Shown piece by piece: positions 55,627 through 63,797 of a stretch of 64,000 bases of DNA. A program made the translations under genes and the position numbers. The notes under the pieces are model-generated. The model was given only the letters and a program-made list of their open reading frames with translations, did no database searches and was not told where the DNA came from. The stretch covers positions 351,877 to 415,876 of the forward strand of contig NZ_BOVL01000019.1 of assembly GCF_019972155.1 (NCBI RefSeq), in the 5' to 3' direction. How positions within the stretch are numbered: the first letter of the stretch is position 1; every line of letters begins with the position of its first letter. This DNA is from Bradyrhizobium sp. RD5-C2 (GTDB lineage: Bacteria > Pseudomonadota > Alphaproteobacteria > Rhizobiales > Xanthobacteraceae).

Positions 55627-57057
55627 CTATTCCTGCAGCTGACGCTTCAGCGATTCGACTTCCTCCGACAGCGTCGTGTCCTTGGCGACCAGTGCCTCAA
55701 TCTTGCGCACCGCGTGCAACACCGTGGTGTGGTCGCGGCCGCCGAAGCGCCGGCCGATCTCCGGCAGCGAGCGCAGGGTCAGCGTCTTGGCCAGATACAT
55801 CGCAACCTGGCGCGGGCGCACCACATTGGCGGTGCGGCGCGACGACAGGAGGTCGGAGCGGCTGACATTGTACTGCCGGGCGACGACGCGCTGGATGTCC
55901 TCGATCTTGATCCGCTTCGGCTCCTGCGGGCGGATCAGGTCGCGCACCTCGCGCTCGGCCATCTCCAGCGTCACGGGCTGGTTGTTGAGCTTGGAGTGCG
56001 CGAGCAGGCGGTTGATCGCGCCTTCGAGGTCGCGGCCGTTATGGGTGATGGTCCGCGCCAGATAGTCGAGCACTTCTTCCGGCACATCGAAGGTCGCATG
56101 GTGGGCGCGGGCCGCGGCGACGCGCGACTTCAGGATGCCGAGCCGCAGTTCCTCGCCGAGCGAACCCATCTCGACCACCAGGCCACCGGCGAGCCGCGAG
56201 CGCACGCGGTCGTCGAGGCTTTCGAGATCGGACGGCGGACGGTCGGCCGCGATCACGACCTGACGGCCGGCGTCGATCAGCGCGTTCAGCGTGTGGCAGA
56301 ACTCGGCCTGCGTCGACTTGCCCTGCAGGAACTGCAGATCGTCGATCACAAGCACGTCGATGCCGCGCAGCGCCTCCTTGAACGCCAGCGCCGTCTGCGT
56401 CTTCAGCGCCGCGACGAAGCCGTACATGAACTTCTCGGCGGTGAGATACAGCACCTTGCGCTCGCCGCCGGAATTGCCGGCCCAGGTCACGGCCTGCAGC
56501 AGGTGCGTCTTGCCGAGGCCGACGCCGGCATGGATGTAGAGCGGGTTGAACATCACGGGATCGCCGCGGCGACCTTCCGCGACCTGGCGCGCAGCCGCAT
56601 GGGCCAGCGTGTTGGAGCGGCCGACGACGAAGCTTGCAAAGGTCAGGCGCGGATCGAGCGGCGAGCCGCCGAGCGCGTCATGGCTGGCGGACACCGGCGC
56701 GGTCGCGAACGAGCGCAGTTCAGGCGCGGGACGGCCGTCATGGCGCTCGACACGGCGCACTTCGACCGGCGCAGCCGCTTCCTTCACTGGAGCCACCGCG
56801 CGGATCGCCGAACGCACGGTGAGGTCGATGCGATGCACTTCGGGCATCTCGGCCTGCCAGCAGGTGAGCACGCGTTCGGCGTAATGCGCCTGGATCCAGC
56901 TCTTGAGGAACCGGGTCGGAACCGACAGGTGCACGCTCTCGTCGTGCACGCTCTCCAGATCCATCCGCGCGAACCAGCTCGTGTAAACGTCCTCGCCAAC
57001 ACTCGTCCGCAAACGTCCCTTCACCCGCGACCAGCGATCCTGTTCCGTGTTCGTCAT
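55627..57057 (-). CDS. dnaA: Chromosomal replication initiator DnaA
   Basis: A 476-residue AAA+ initiator. Walker A GVGLGKTH lies at residues 178-185 and Walker B VLVIDDLQF near 235-243; the C-terminal DnaA-box-binding helix-turn-helix carries the signature GGRDHTTVLHAVRKIE near 440. ATG 57057 (MTNTEQDRW) was chosen as it fits the family N-terminus; an open frame continues upstream without similarity. Domain II (about 95-135) is Pro/Ala-rich. A 1.25-kb gene-free region precedes it. Confidence 0.96.
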   Translation of the reverse strand: MTNTEQDRWSRVKGRLRTSVGEDVYTSWFARMDLESVHDESVHLSVPTRFLKSWIQAHYAERVLTCWQAEMPEVHRIDLTVRSAIRAVAPVKEAAAPVEVRRVERHDGRPAPELRSFATAPVSASHDALGGSPLDPRLTFASFVVGRSNTLAHAAARQVAEGRRGDPVMFNPLYIHAGVGLGKTHLLQAVTWAGNSGGERKVLYLTAEKFMYGFVAALKTQTALAFKEALRGIDVLVIDDLQFLQGKSTQAEFCHTLNALIDAGRQVVIAADRPPSDLESLDDRVRSRLAGGLVVEMGSLGEELRLGILKSRVAAARAHHATFDVPEEVLDYLARTITHNGRDLEGAINRLLAHSKLNNQPVTLEMAEREVRDLIRPQEPKRIKIEDIQRVVARQYNVSRSDLLSSRRTANVVRPRQVAMYLAKTLTLRSLPEIGRRFGGRDHTTVLHAVRKIEALVAKDTTLSEEVESLKRQLQE

Positions 57058-58305
57058 TGCTTTCGTACTTTTCCAAATCTGAGAGATGATGATTGCGAAA
57101 GCGCCGTGCAGGGGGCCTGCCACGACGCGACCTCTAGCGGGCGCGGTCTGCTCCGGACAAAGCTCTCCCGTGTGGCGGCCATGCGCCACGCGACAGGTCA
57201 GCTGTTTGGAGAAGATGCGTCCCGCGAGGTCAGCGCGTACTCGACGGTCTCTGCGGGTAAGAGCCAGCGTCCGAGGGGTTGATTACGGCACCACAGGAAG
57301 TCTGCACTTGGGCTGTCGTTGGTTCGACTGCAGTGATGATACCGTAAGGCATAAGTCCTCCCCCTCCCACCGCGACGTATCGCGGCAAGTTGTCAGCTTG
57401 CTGGTGTCTTCAAAATCGAACTGCTGCTACCGAACACCGAAATGCCCGGCGCTTCGCCGCCGCGTGTCGTCGTCAACCTGTTCGCTTGCGCCGCGTTCCC
57501 GCTGCCAGATTCCGACTGACGCCCTGGTCTCTCTTGTTCGATCCCCCAAATTGCCGGGGACACCGCCGGAGATATTTTGACACAGGTCGACCGTCCCCAT
57601 ATCGCTATGAGCCGTCAATCTAGCTTCGCTTGGAAAGCGTCGCTAACGCACACACCGCCGCCGATTTGTGCGTCCGCCCTTGGGTCTCAAACCGCGCTGA
57701 TCTGGAGAGCCGTGGGCGTCGCGAACAAGAAATAAATACACCAAGCGTATTTTCTGACAATCCGTGGATTCGACGGGGGTCGAGACTCTTCGCGACTGTT
57801 GCGGCGGTGCCGACGCTGAGTTGCGAAAGCAAGGTTTTGAATCAGCGCGCAGATTCACGCGCGTCACAAACGACGGTGCAATACCAAAAATTTTTCATAG
57901 AAAATTTACATTTGGTCTCGCGCCGGTCATTTTTCCAATCGCTGTCCAGCGCTATGTGCATAAGTAACTCGCGAAGCGTGAGTTTTCTCGATTACTTTTG
58001 CAGGGTAACCCGCGTCGCAATTTCCGACGCGCGATGCCGCGCCTTATTCCATTTATTGCGCTTAGTGCAGAACAATCTGCACGAGTGCGGCGCGTTAAGC
58101 ATATTGGGCCGGTAGAACTACGGACGCGACGAAACATGACACGCAGTTCGTCGCGCGGCAACGCCGACTCTTCTCGCGCTATGAAACTTCCACGACAAAA
58201 TGCGAGACCAAAACAAAAAGCCCGGCGCGAGCCGGGCTTCGTGACAAACGTGTTCCTCAGTCAGCTCGCGCGGCGAGCTCTACTCGCTGAGCTTATTTGG
58301 CCAGC
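57058..58305. other. 1.25-kb gene-free region between dnaA and rpsT
   Basis: No credible gene on either strand. GC drops toward the right half. It contains six GANTC sites, four of them in 57767-57856, a strongly AT-rich stretch (57881-57916) with an ACCAAA / TTTGGT inverted repeat, and a sequence at 57955-57963 that reads TTATGCACA on the minus strand, matching the DnaA box consensus. The rpsT terminator is at its right end. It is at least the dnaA control region; a replication origin is possible but not shown. In Caulobacter the origin is elsewhere than directly next to dnaA. Confidence 0.55.
58211..58239 (-). terminator. Intrinsic terminator of rpsT
   Basis: AGCCCGGC (58219-58226) with GCCGGGCT (58231-58238) around GCGA. 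The plus-strand AAACAAAAAG before it becomes a U-rich tail on the minus strand. It lies 67 bp after the rpsT stop. Confidence 0.85.
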
Positions 58306-58572
58306 TTACTTGGCGAGCTTGGCGATGCTCTGCGTAAGGCGCGACACCTTCCGGCTCGCGAGGTTCTTGTGAATGATGTTGCGCTGCGCTGCCTTCATCA
58401 GTTCGGGCTCGGCCTTGCTCATCGCCTTGAGTGCCGCCTCGCGGTCGCCGCTCTTGATCGCTTCCTCGACGGTGCGCACCGCGCCACGCATCTGCGTGCG
58501 ACGCGACTTGTTGACGATGGTGCGGCGAGCAATCTTGCGGGTCGCCTTCTTGGCGGAGGTGGTGTTGGCCAT
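58306..58572 (-). CDS. rpsT: 30S ribosomal protein S20
   Basis: An 88-residue highly basic helical protein of the small subunit, binding 16S rRNA. The start MANTTSAKKATRKIARRT and the helix pair with NKSRRTQMRGAVRTVE are typical. Length is normal (about 86-90 residues). It precedes dnaA at a distance, an arrangement also known from Caulobacter and other alphaproteobacteria. It has its own terminator. Confidence 0.97.
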   Translation of the reverse strand: MANTTSAKKATRKIARRTIVNKSRRTQMRGAVRTVEEAIKSGDREAALKAMSKAEPELMKAAQRNIIHKNLASRKVSRLTQSIAKLAK

Positions 58573-58944
58573 GGTTCTCTAACTGTCCTTCGGCGGTGAT
58601 CGCTCGGTGGTCGGGCTGGCGCGCACCGGCCGGTTCAAATCTCAACTCTGATGTATTTGTCCAAGGTGTTGTCTTGGGTGTCCTTGAGGCGGCCATACGA
58701 AGAGCGCAAAATGCTGCCCCGGCATGCGGCACTGTCCAAAGAACAGCGGCGGCAGGATTGCACCCGCCGCCATCGGCCGGTCTTATAGATGGCGCAGGCT
58801 TAACCGTCAACGCTTTCGGGACCGAAAAAGGGCCCGAAATCGGCCTCGTGAGGGCCGGATAAGCCGCTGAAGAGGTTGAATTTCCGGGGGGCGCCCGGTA
58901 AGGCCTGTCGACGCGTGGGGCGCGACTGGGAGTTAGGGTGACGC
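58573..58944. other. Gene-free gap between divergent rpsT and small membrane protein
   Basis: About 370 bp that should hold the rpsT promoter and leader and the promoter of the gene at 58945. Open frames here lack a ribosome binding site or family resemblance. I see no RNA gene or long repeat. Confidence 0.5.
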
Positions 58945-59262
58945 ATGATCCGCGGCTTTTTCCGCCTGATCGGCCTTTTGCTGCTGGCCGGCAGTTTCAT
59001 CTTCATGGTCTATGACGGGGCCCGCTACGTCGCCGACCAGAGCCTGCGGTTCACCCAATTCGGCCAGTTCTGGAACGATATCCACCAGTCGAGCCAGCAG
59101 GCGTTCCATGCCTGGGTGGATCGTTTCGCGCCCTGGCTGTGGAACGACGTGATCCGCGTGCTTCTGGAGCAGCCGGTGTTCGCGGTGCTCGGCATTGCCG
59201 GCATCCTGCTGATGATCCTGTTCCGGCCGCGCAAGCCGCTGATCGGCTACGCGCGCGACTGA
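58945..59262 (+). CDS. Small inner-membrane protein of unknown function
   Basis: A 105-residue protein with two strongly hydrophobic segments, about residues 7-25 (RLIGLLLLAGSFIFMVYDG) and 74-93 (PVFAVLGIAGILLMILF), joined by a helical linker rich in Trp, Gln and Phe. The end is basic (RPRKPLIGYARD), suggesting the termini lie in the cytoplasm. An upstream TTAGGGTGACGC weakly resembles a ribosome binding site. No known domain is recognised; similar proteins occur in related species as conserved hypotheticals. It is followed 142 bp later by msrA. Confidence 0.75.
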   Translation: MIRGFFRLIGLLLLAGSFIFMVYDGARYVADQSLRFTQFGQFWNDIHQSSQQAFHAWVDRFAPWLWNDVIRVLLEQPVFAVLGIAGILLMILFRPRKPLIGYARD

Positions 59263-59404
59263 GCCGGCCGCGGCCCGCTTGAGCTTGTCTTGGCCGCAGC
59301 CGTTCAGTAACGGGGCTGCCATCATCCGCGTAAGGACATATATAGGTGACAGCCGGCCCGCAGGCCCCAGCCCGCGTCGGCCGATGTCCCGCCCGGAGGT
59401 ATCC

Positions 59405-60061
59405 ATGTTGTTCATGCGCAAGACCACCGCGTTGCCAAGCGCCGCCGAGGCGCTGCCTGGCCGCGCGACGCCGATCCCGACCGCGACCACCCATTTCGTC
59501 AATGGCAGCAAATTGACGCCGCCCTATCCGCAAGGCCTCGAGCAGGCCGTGTTCGGGCTCGGCTGCTTCTGGGGCGCGGAACGGAAGTTCTGGGAACTCG
59601 GCGACGGGATCTACACCACGGCGGTCGGCTATGCAGGCGGCCACACGCCGAACCCGACCTATGAAGAGGTGTGCTCGGGACGCACCGGCCACACCGAGGT
59701 CGTGCTCGTCGTGTTCGACCCGAAGAAGATCTCCTACGAGAAACTCCTGAAGACGTTCTGGGAGAACCACAACCCGACGCAGGGCATGCGCCAGGGCAAC
59801 GATATCGGCACGCAGTATCGTTCTGCGATCTACACGTTCAGCGATGCGCAGCACAAAGCCGCCGATGCTTCGCAGGCGATGTATCAGAAGGCGCTTGCCG
59901 CCAAGGGCCTCGGCGCGATCACGACGGAAGTGGCGCCGGCCGGCGAGTTCTACTTCGCCGAGGACTACCATCAGCAATACCTCGCCAAGAATCCGGCGGG
60001 CTATTGCGGGCTTGGCGGCACCGGCGTGTCCTGCCCGATCGGCGTCGGCGTCACCGCCTAA
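59405..60061 (+). CDS. msrA: Peptide-methionine (S)-S-oxide reductase MsrA
   Basis: A 218-residue repair enzyme reducing methionine S-sulfoxide. The active-site Cys is Cys54 in GLGCFWGAE; TTAVGYAGGHTPNPTYEEVCSG (parts: GYAGG, NPTYEEVC) and GTQYRSAIY follow. Resolving Cys residues are in GYCGLGGTGVSCP near the C-terminus, so the full E. coli-type three-Cys cycle is possible. ATG 59405 was chosen; no obvious signal peptide, so cytosolic. Confidence 0.96.
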   Translation: MLFMRKTTALPSAAEALPGRATPIPTATTHFVNGSKLTPPYPQGLEQAVFGLGCFWGAERKFWELGDGIYTTAVGYAGGHTPNPTYEEVCSGRTGHTEVVLVVFDPKKISYEKLLKTFWENHNPTQGMRQGNDIGTQYRSAIYTFSDAQHKAADASQAMYQKALAAKGLGAITTEVAPAGEFYFAEDYHQQYLAKNPAGYCGLGGTGVSCPIGVGVTA

Positions 60062-60188
60062 TCGCCGTGTCGTGCGCCAAATCGAGGGGGAGGCGGGCTT
60101 TCCGGCTCCCCGCTCGGTCCTCGAAAACCCTTTATTAACCATAAGTGGTGCAAGACTGGGCTTGTCTCGCCGTTGAGGGATAGGTCCG

Positions 60189-60938
60189 GTGCCGGTTGCA
60201 CACGCGTTACGATTGCCGATCACTGCCGTTGTGGCTGCGCTCGCGCTGTCTGGCTGCATGAGCACGTCCGGCCCCATTGCCGTCGGCCCGCAAGGTGTCG
60301 ATGCCGTCACCTATGGACCGGCCTATGCACCCGCCCCGGTTGCCGACGCAGGCGGCGGTGGTGCGATCAGCGCATTGCGGTCCGCCTTCGCCAGCACTTC
60401 TCCCGGTTATGGCTATGCCGCGCCCGGCGCCGCCCCGGTGGTCTATGCCGCCGCGCCGGGTGGGCCCGCTGGCTACGACAACTCCTATCATCTCGGCCCG
60501 GGCGACAAGCTCCGCGTCGTGGTCTACGGCCAGGAAGGCCTGACCAACTCCTACGCGATCGACGCTGCCGGCTCGATCACCATGCCGCTGATCGGCTCGG
60601 TGCCGGCACGCGGCCGCACGCCGGCCGGGCTTGCCGGTGAAATCTCGGCACGCTTGCGCAACGGCTTCATCCGCGATCCTTCAGTCGCGGTCGAGATCGA
60701 ATCCTACCGGCCGTTCTTCATCCTCGGCGAAGTCCAGGCTCCCGGCCAATATCCCTACGTGCCGAACATGACCGTCGAAAGCGCGGTCGCGATCGCCGGC
60801 GGCTTCGCGCCACGCGCCCGCCGCGACAGCGTGACGCTGACCCATACCGATGCATCCGGTTCCGGCCGCTTCGTGGTGCCGCTGGGCACGCCGATGAGCC
60901 CCGGCGATACGGTGTTCGTCGGCGAGCGCTGGTTCTGA
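60189..60938 (+). CDS. Polysaccharide export lipoprotein (Wza/poly_export family)
   Basis: A 249-residue periplasmic/outer-membrane protein. A lipobox LSGC places the lipid-modified Cys at residue 22-23. A low-complexity Ala/Pro/Gly linker follows to about residue 95, then the Poly_export domain (about 98-180, beginning YHLGPGDKLRVVVYGQEGL), and an SLBB-type segment (GEVQAPGQYPYVPNMTVE). It is shorter than E. coli Wza (about 380 residues) and has only one SLBB-like unit. No capsule or exopolysaccharide genes are adjacent. Confidence 0.87.
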   Translation: MPVAHALRLPITAVVAALALSGCMSTSGPIAVGPQGVDAVTYGPAYAPAPVADAGGGGAISALRSAFASTSPGYGYAAPGAAPVVYAAAPGGPAGYDNSYHLGPGDKLRVVVYGQEGLTNSYAIDAAGSITMPLIGSVPARGRTPAGLAGEISARLRNGFIRDPSVAVEIESYRPFFILGEVQAPGQYPYVPNMTVESAVAIAGGFAPRARRDSVTLTHTDASGSGRFVVPLGTPMSPGDTVFVGERWF

Positions 60939-60954
60939 GCAACATCTCTCTGCT

Positions 60955-61058
60955 GTCATTCCGGGATGCGCCGCAAGGCGCAGGCCCGGAATCCATTTTG
61001 CCGCAGCGTCTATTGAGAGATGGATTCCGGGCTCGCGCTTCGCGCGCCCCGGAATGAC
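60955..61058. repeat. Palindromic repeat family B (copy 3)
   Basis: GTCATTCCGGG at the left, CCCCGGAATGAC at the right, with internal GGCCCGGAATCCAT / ATGGATTCCGGGCTC arms. It lies between the convergent export-lipoprotein and dienelactone hydrolase genes. Confidence 0.87.
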
Positions 61059-61078
61059 GAGTTTGGGAAAGCGGCGCC

Positions 61079-61753
61079 CTATTTCTTCAGATGCTTCCCG
61101 AAAAATTCCATGCTGCGCGGCCAGGCGATGTCGGCGCTCGCCTTGTCGTAGCTTGCGCGCTCGTCGCAATGGAAGCCGTGCTGCGCGCCGGAATAGATGA
61201 AGACCTCGACCTCGGTCCGCTTCGACTTAATGGTCTCGACATCGCTCAAGGGAATGCCGGCATCTTTCTCGCCGAAATGCAGCTGCGTCGGCACGGTCGG
61301 CTTGTCGTCGGCGAAGCGAATGATGGCGCCGCCGTAATAGCCGATTGCGGCCGAGAGCCCGCTCAGCTTGGTGGCCGCCGCATAGGCGATGCTGCCGCCG
61401 AGGCAGAAGCCGATGATGCCGACCGGCCCGACCGCCTTCACCGCGTCGATCGCCGCCTGGCTGTCGCGCAGCATCGCGGCAAAGTCCGGATTGGCCACGA
61501 ATTTCCGCGCCTCGGCCACCTCATCGGGGGAGTAGCCGCTCTGGAAGTTCGGCGTGATGCGGTCGAAGATCGACGGCGCAACCGCGACGTAGCCTTCCTT
61601 CGCCAGCCGGTCGCAAACCGAGCGGATGTGGTGGTTGACGCCAAAGATCTCCTGGATCACCACGATCGCGCCCTTCGGCGCGCCAGCGGGATCGGCGCGA
61701 TAGGCGCCGAGTTCAAATCCGTCCGAAGCCTTGAGTTTGATGTCTTGTCCCAT
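61079..61753 (-). CDS. Dienelactone hydrolase family protein
   Basis: A 224-residue alpha/beta-hydrolase with a Cys nucleophile: IGFCLGGSIAYAA near residue 117. The catalytic Asp is likely near 170 (GEKDAGIPL) and His in QHGFHCDERASY near 202. This is the carboxymethylenebutenolidase family, but aromatic-degradation neighbours are missing, so another substrate is likely. ATG 61753 gives MGQDIKLKA. Confidence 0.9.
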   Translation of the reverse strand: MGQDIKLKASDGFELGAYRADPAGAPKGAIVVIQEIFGVNHHIRSVCDRLAKEGYVAVAPSIFDRITPNFQSGYSPDEVAEARKFVANPDFAAMLRDSQAAIDAVKAVGPVGIIGFCLGGSIAYAAATKLSGLSAAIGYYGGAIIRFADDKPTVPTQLHFGEKDAGIPLSDVETIKSKRTEVEVFIYSGAQHGFHCDERASYDKASADIAWPRSMEFFGKHLKK

Positions 61754-61817
61754 GGTCCAACCTTGTCATGTTGGGGGTTGCATGAAGCTCATCGATGATG
61801 AGGGCGCCTCATATTTT

Positions 61818-61892
61818 GAGCATGATCTTCGCGCAAACGCGTTCGCGTTTGTCGCGAGGGAAAACCGCTTCGCACTTTTCCGGATCATGCTC
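61818..61892. repeat. Long palindromic 'GAGCATGATC' repeat
   Basis: GAGCATGATC (61818-61827) and GATCATGCTC (61883-61892) form the ends, with an internal GCGCAAACGCG / CGCGTTTGTCGC arm pair and the TTTTCCGGATCATG motif shared with the copy at 8369-8413. It ends at the first base of the stop codon of the secreted protein gene. Confidence 0.85.
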
Positions 61893-62233
61893 TATCGCCA
61901 CATCCAGTTCTCGCCCCAGTCGCCCTTCCAGCCGGCGAGCCGGCCCTTGCGGAATTGCAGATAGAGACGGTCATGGTGCGGGAACAGCCCGCTGCCGCCG
62001 AGGTCGCGGAAGGTCAGGAAGATCTCATTGCCGGGCCGCCCGCTGACATGGGTGAAGGGGGTGCCAAGCGCGCGCTGCGCGTCCACGACGCCCATGCCGA
62101 ACACCAGCGGTGTGTTGTTCGATAGCGTCGCGGTGAAGGTCGGCGTGGCCGGGTCGGCGAACGGCCGTAGCTTCTGGGCGTTCCCTGCGGTCGCTGCCGC
62201 CGTCAGCAACAAGGCGACGACAATCGTCTTCAT
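61892..62233 (-). CDS. Small secreted protein of unknown function
   Basis: A 113-residue protein with a clear signal peptide (MKTIVVALLLTAAATAGNAQ, cleavage about residue 20). The mature part has Gly/Pro/Phe-rich segments (PLVFGMGVVDAQRALGTPF, FLTFRDLGG) and a Trp-rich end (WKGDWGENWMWR). I recognise no domain. Its start overlaps the stop of the upstream alpha/beta hydrolase by 4 bp, so the two are cotranscribed and translationally coupled. Confidence 0.8.
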   Translation of the reverse strand: MKTIVVALLLTAAATAGNAQKLRPFADPATPTFTATLSNNTPLVFGMGVVDAQRALGTPFTHVSGRPGNEIFLTFRDLGGSGLFPHHDRLYLQFRKGRLAGWKGDWGENWMWR

Positions 62234-63018
62234 GAGGCGGCCTTTCCCGGCGCGCCGGCTTCAAGGCTATCGAGGAACGGCAGCACGGCGGCGATGAAGG
62301 CCTGCGGCTGATCGATGTTGACGGCATGGCCGGCGTTCGGAATCACCGCCTTCTGCCCACCCGGGATCTTCGCGGCCATGTAGTCGGACGCGGCCAGGAA
62401 CGGCGTGTCGTCGGCGCCGACCACAACCAGCGACGGCACCTTGATCCCGGGCAATGACTCGATCACCCGCGCATCGCGTTGCGCCAGCATGCCGCGCGCG
62501 GCGAGCGCGAGACCCTTGGCATTGCGATGCGTGACCGACGCGCGCTCGGCACTCGCCGACTTCAGCACCTCGAGCCCCTCACGATCGAAGCGGTCGCCGG
62601 TGTCGCGGGCACGCGTGTTCCAGACCTCGCGGGCGTCGTCCTTCTTGAATCCCGGACCGGTGTCGATGATCAACAGCGCACGCACCCGCTCCGGATGGGC
62701 GCGGTGGAAGGCGAGCGACATGTAGCCGCCGAGCGACAGACCGCCGACGATCGCCTTGTCGGCGCCGGCGGCGTCGAGCAGGGCGGCAATGTCGCCGACC
62801 GTCGCCGCCTCGCTATAAGCATCCGGATTGTCGGGATAGTCGGACTGGCCGTGCCCGCGCATGTCCCACAGGATCAGTTTGTGCCGCTTCGACAGCGCCT
62901 CGATCTGGCCCTGCCACATCGCAGACGTCGACGAATACCCGTGGGTGAGGATCAGGGGCGGGCCGCTGCCGTGAATCTCGTAGTAGATATCGACGCCGCT
63001 GCGGTTGAGCTTGGCCAT
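62230..63018 (-). CDS. Alpha/beta-fold hydrolase
   Basis: A 262-residue hydrolase. The oxyanion region LILTHGYSSTSAMW lies near 24, the nucleophile Ser in GGLSLGGYMSLA near 96, the acid near 205-215 (VVGADDTPF) and His in PNAGHAVNID near 238. ATG 63018 (MAKLNRSG) is selected; the upstream extension has no similarity. It lacks a signal peptide although its partner is secreted. Substrate unknown; such genes include 3-oxoadipate enol-lactonase-like enzymes. Confidence 0.87.
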   Translation of the reverse strand: MAKLNRSGVDIYYEIHGSGPPLILTHGYSSTSAMWQGQIEALSKRHKLILWDMRGHGQSDYPDNPDAYSEAATVGDIAALLDAAGADKAIVGGLSLGGYMSLAFHRAHPERVRALLIIDTGPGFKKDDAREVWNTRARDTGDRFDREGLEVLKSASAERASVTHRNAKGLALAARGMLAQRDARVIESLPGIKVPSLVVVGADDTPFLAASDYMAAKIPGGQKAVIPNAGHAVNIDQPQAFIAAVLPFLDSLEAGAPGKAAS

Positions 63019-63215
63019 TGACGGGCTCCTTCTGTTGTCGATGTCAGGTCCGGCAGCGCTACCGACCTTGGTAGGAGGCATCGATACGGCATCAATACTG
63101 GCATTTCAAAAGCTTCATGCCGTTACCGCATTGCACAACGGGCAGTTTCCGAAATTTATTCCTTTCGAGCAATTCCAAATTGGATTGCCTCCAGCCGGGA
63201 ACCGGATCATTGTTT

Positions 63216-63281
63216 CGGCAACTGTCGCTTACCCGGTGGGCGCCAGCCATGACCCAACAGTGAGTTGCCGCCGTAAGCGGC
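63216..63281 (+). promoter_or_regulatory. Structured 5' leader before iorA (possible pseudoknot)
   Basis: CGGCAACT (63216-63223) can pair with AGTTGCCG (63263-63270), and CGCTTAC (63226-63232) with GTAAGCG (63273-63279). The order A-B-A'-B' is that of an H-type pseudoknot. A rival hairpin GCCGC / GCGGC (63267-63281) uses the same bases. The iorA ATG is 24 bp downstream, so switching between folds could affect translation. Confidence 0.4.
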
Positions 63282-63305
63282 TGCCTACACCGGAAGGGGA
63301 GAGAG

Positions 63306-63797
63306 ATGCCAAATCTCAATATCAACGGACGGAATATGTCCGTCGAGGCGGCCAATGACACGCCGCTGCTTTGGGTCATCCGCGAGCAATTGCAGATGAC
63401 GGGCACCAAATTCGGTTGCGGCGCCGGTCTCTGTGGCGCCTGCACGGTTCACCTCAACGGCGAAGCGGTGCGGTCCTGCCAGACCTCGCTCGCCGACGCC
63501 GTCGGCAAGAAGATCACCACCATCGAAGGCCTCTCCGCCAAGGGCGAACATCCCTTGCAGAAGGCCTGGGTCGCCGAGCAGGTGCCGCAATGCGGCTACT
63601 GCCAGTCCGGCCAGATCATGCAGGCGGCAGCGCTGCTGTCGAAGAACACCAACCCGACGAAGGAAGAAGTGGTCGCGCATATGGACGGCAATCTCTGCCG
63701 TTGCATGACCTATTCACGAATCCAGAAGGCGATCATGCGCGCTGCTTCCGACATGCGCACCGCATCGGCCACCGGATCCGAGCGGAGGGCCACATGA
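63306..63797 (+). CDS. iorA: (2Fe-2S)-binding subunit of an isoquinoline 1-oxidoreductase-type molybdenum hydroxylase
   Basis: A 163-residue small subunit of the xanthine-oxidase family. The plant-type [2Fe-2S] site is CGAGLCGACTVH near residues 39-46 with another Cys in VRSCQ; the second cluster is CGYCQSGQIM near 98-102 and CRCMTY near 134-136. ATG 63306 follows GGGGAGAG, a good ribosome binding site. It overlaps iorB by 4 bp. No FAD subunit is seen, consistent with two-subunit Ior enzymes that pass electrons to cytochromes. Confidence 0.93.
   Translation: MPNLNINGRNMSVEAANDTPLLWVIREQLQMTGTKFGCGAGLCGACTVHLNGEAVRSCQTSLADAVGKKITTIEGLSAKGEHPLQKAWVAEQVPQCGYCQSGQIMQAAALLSKNTNPTKEEVVAHMDGNLCRCMTYSRIQKAIMRAASDMRTASATGSERRAT

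Noticed and set aside
57190..58300. Several open frames of 60-160 codons between dnaA and rpsT
   Set aside because: They lack ribosome binding sites and family resemblance, and the region behaves as regulatory DNA.
57058..58305. Definite chromosomal origin of replication
   Set aside because: Only one good DnaA box was found, and alphaproteobacterial origins are often not directly at dnaA; kept as a possibility only.
61892..62233. Treating the small secreted protein as a shadow frame
   Set aside because: It has a clean signal peptide and a 4-bp coupled overlap with the upstream hydrolase, so I kept it as a real gene.
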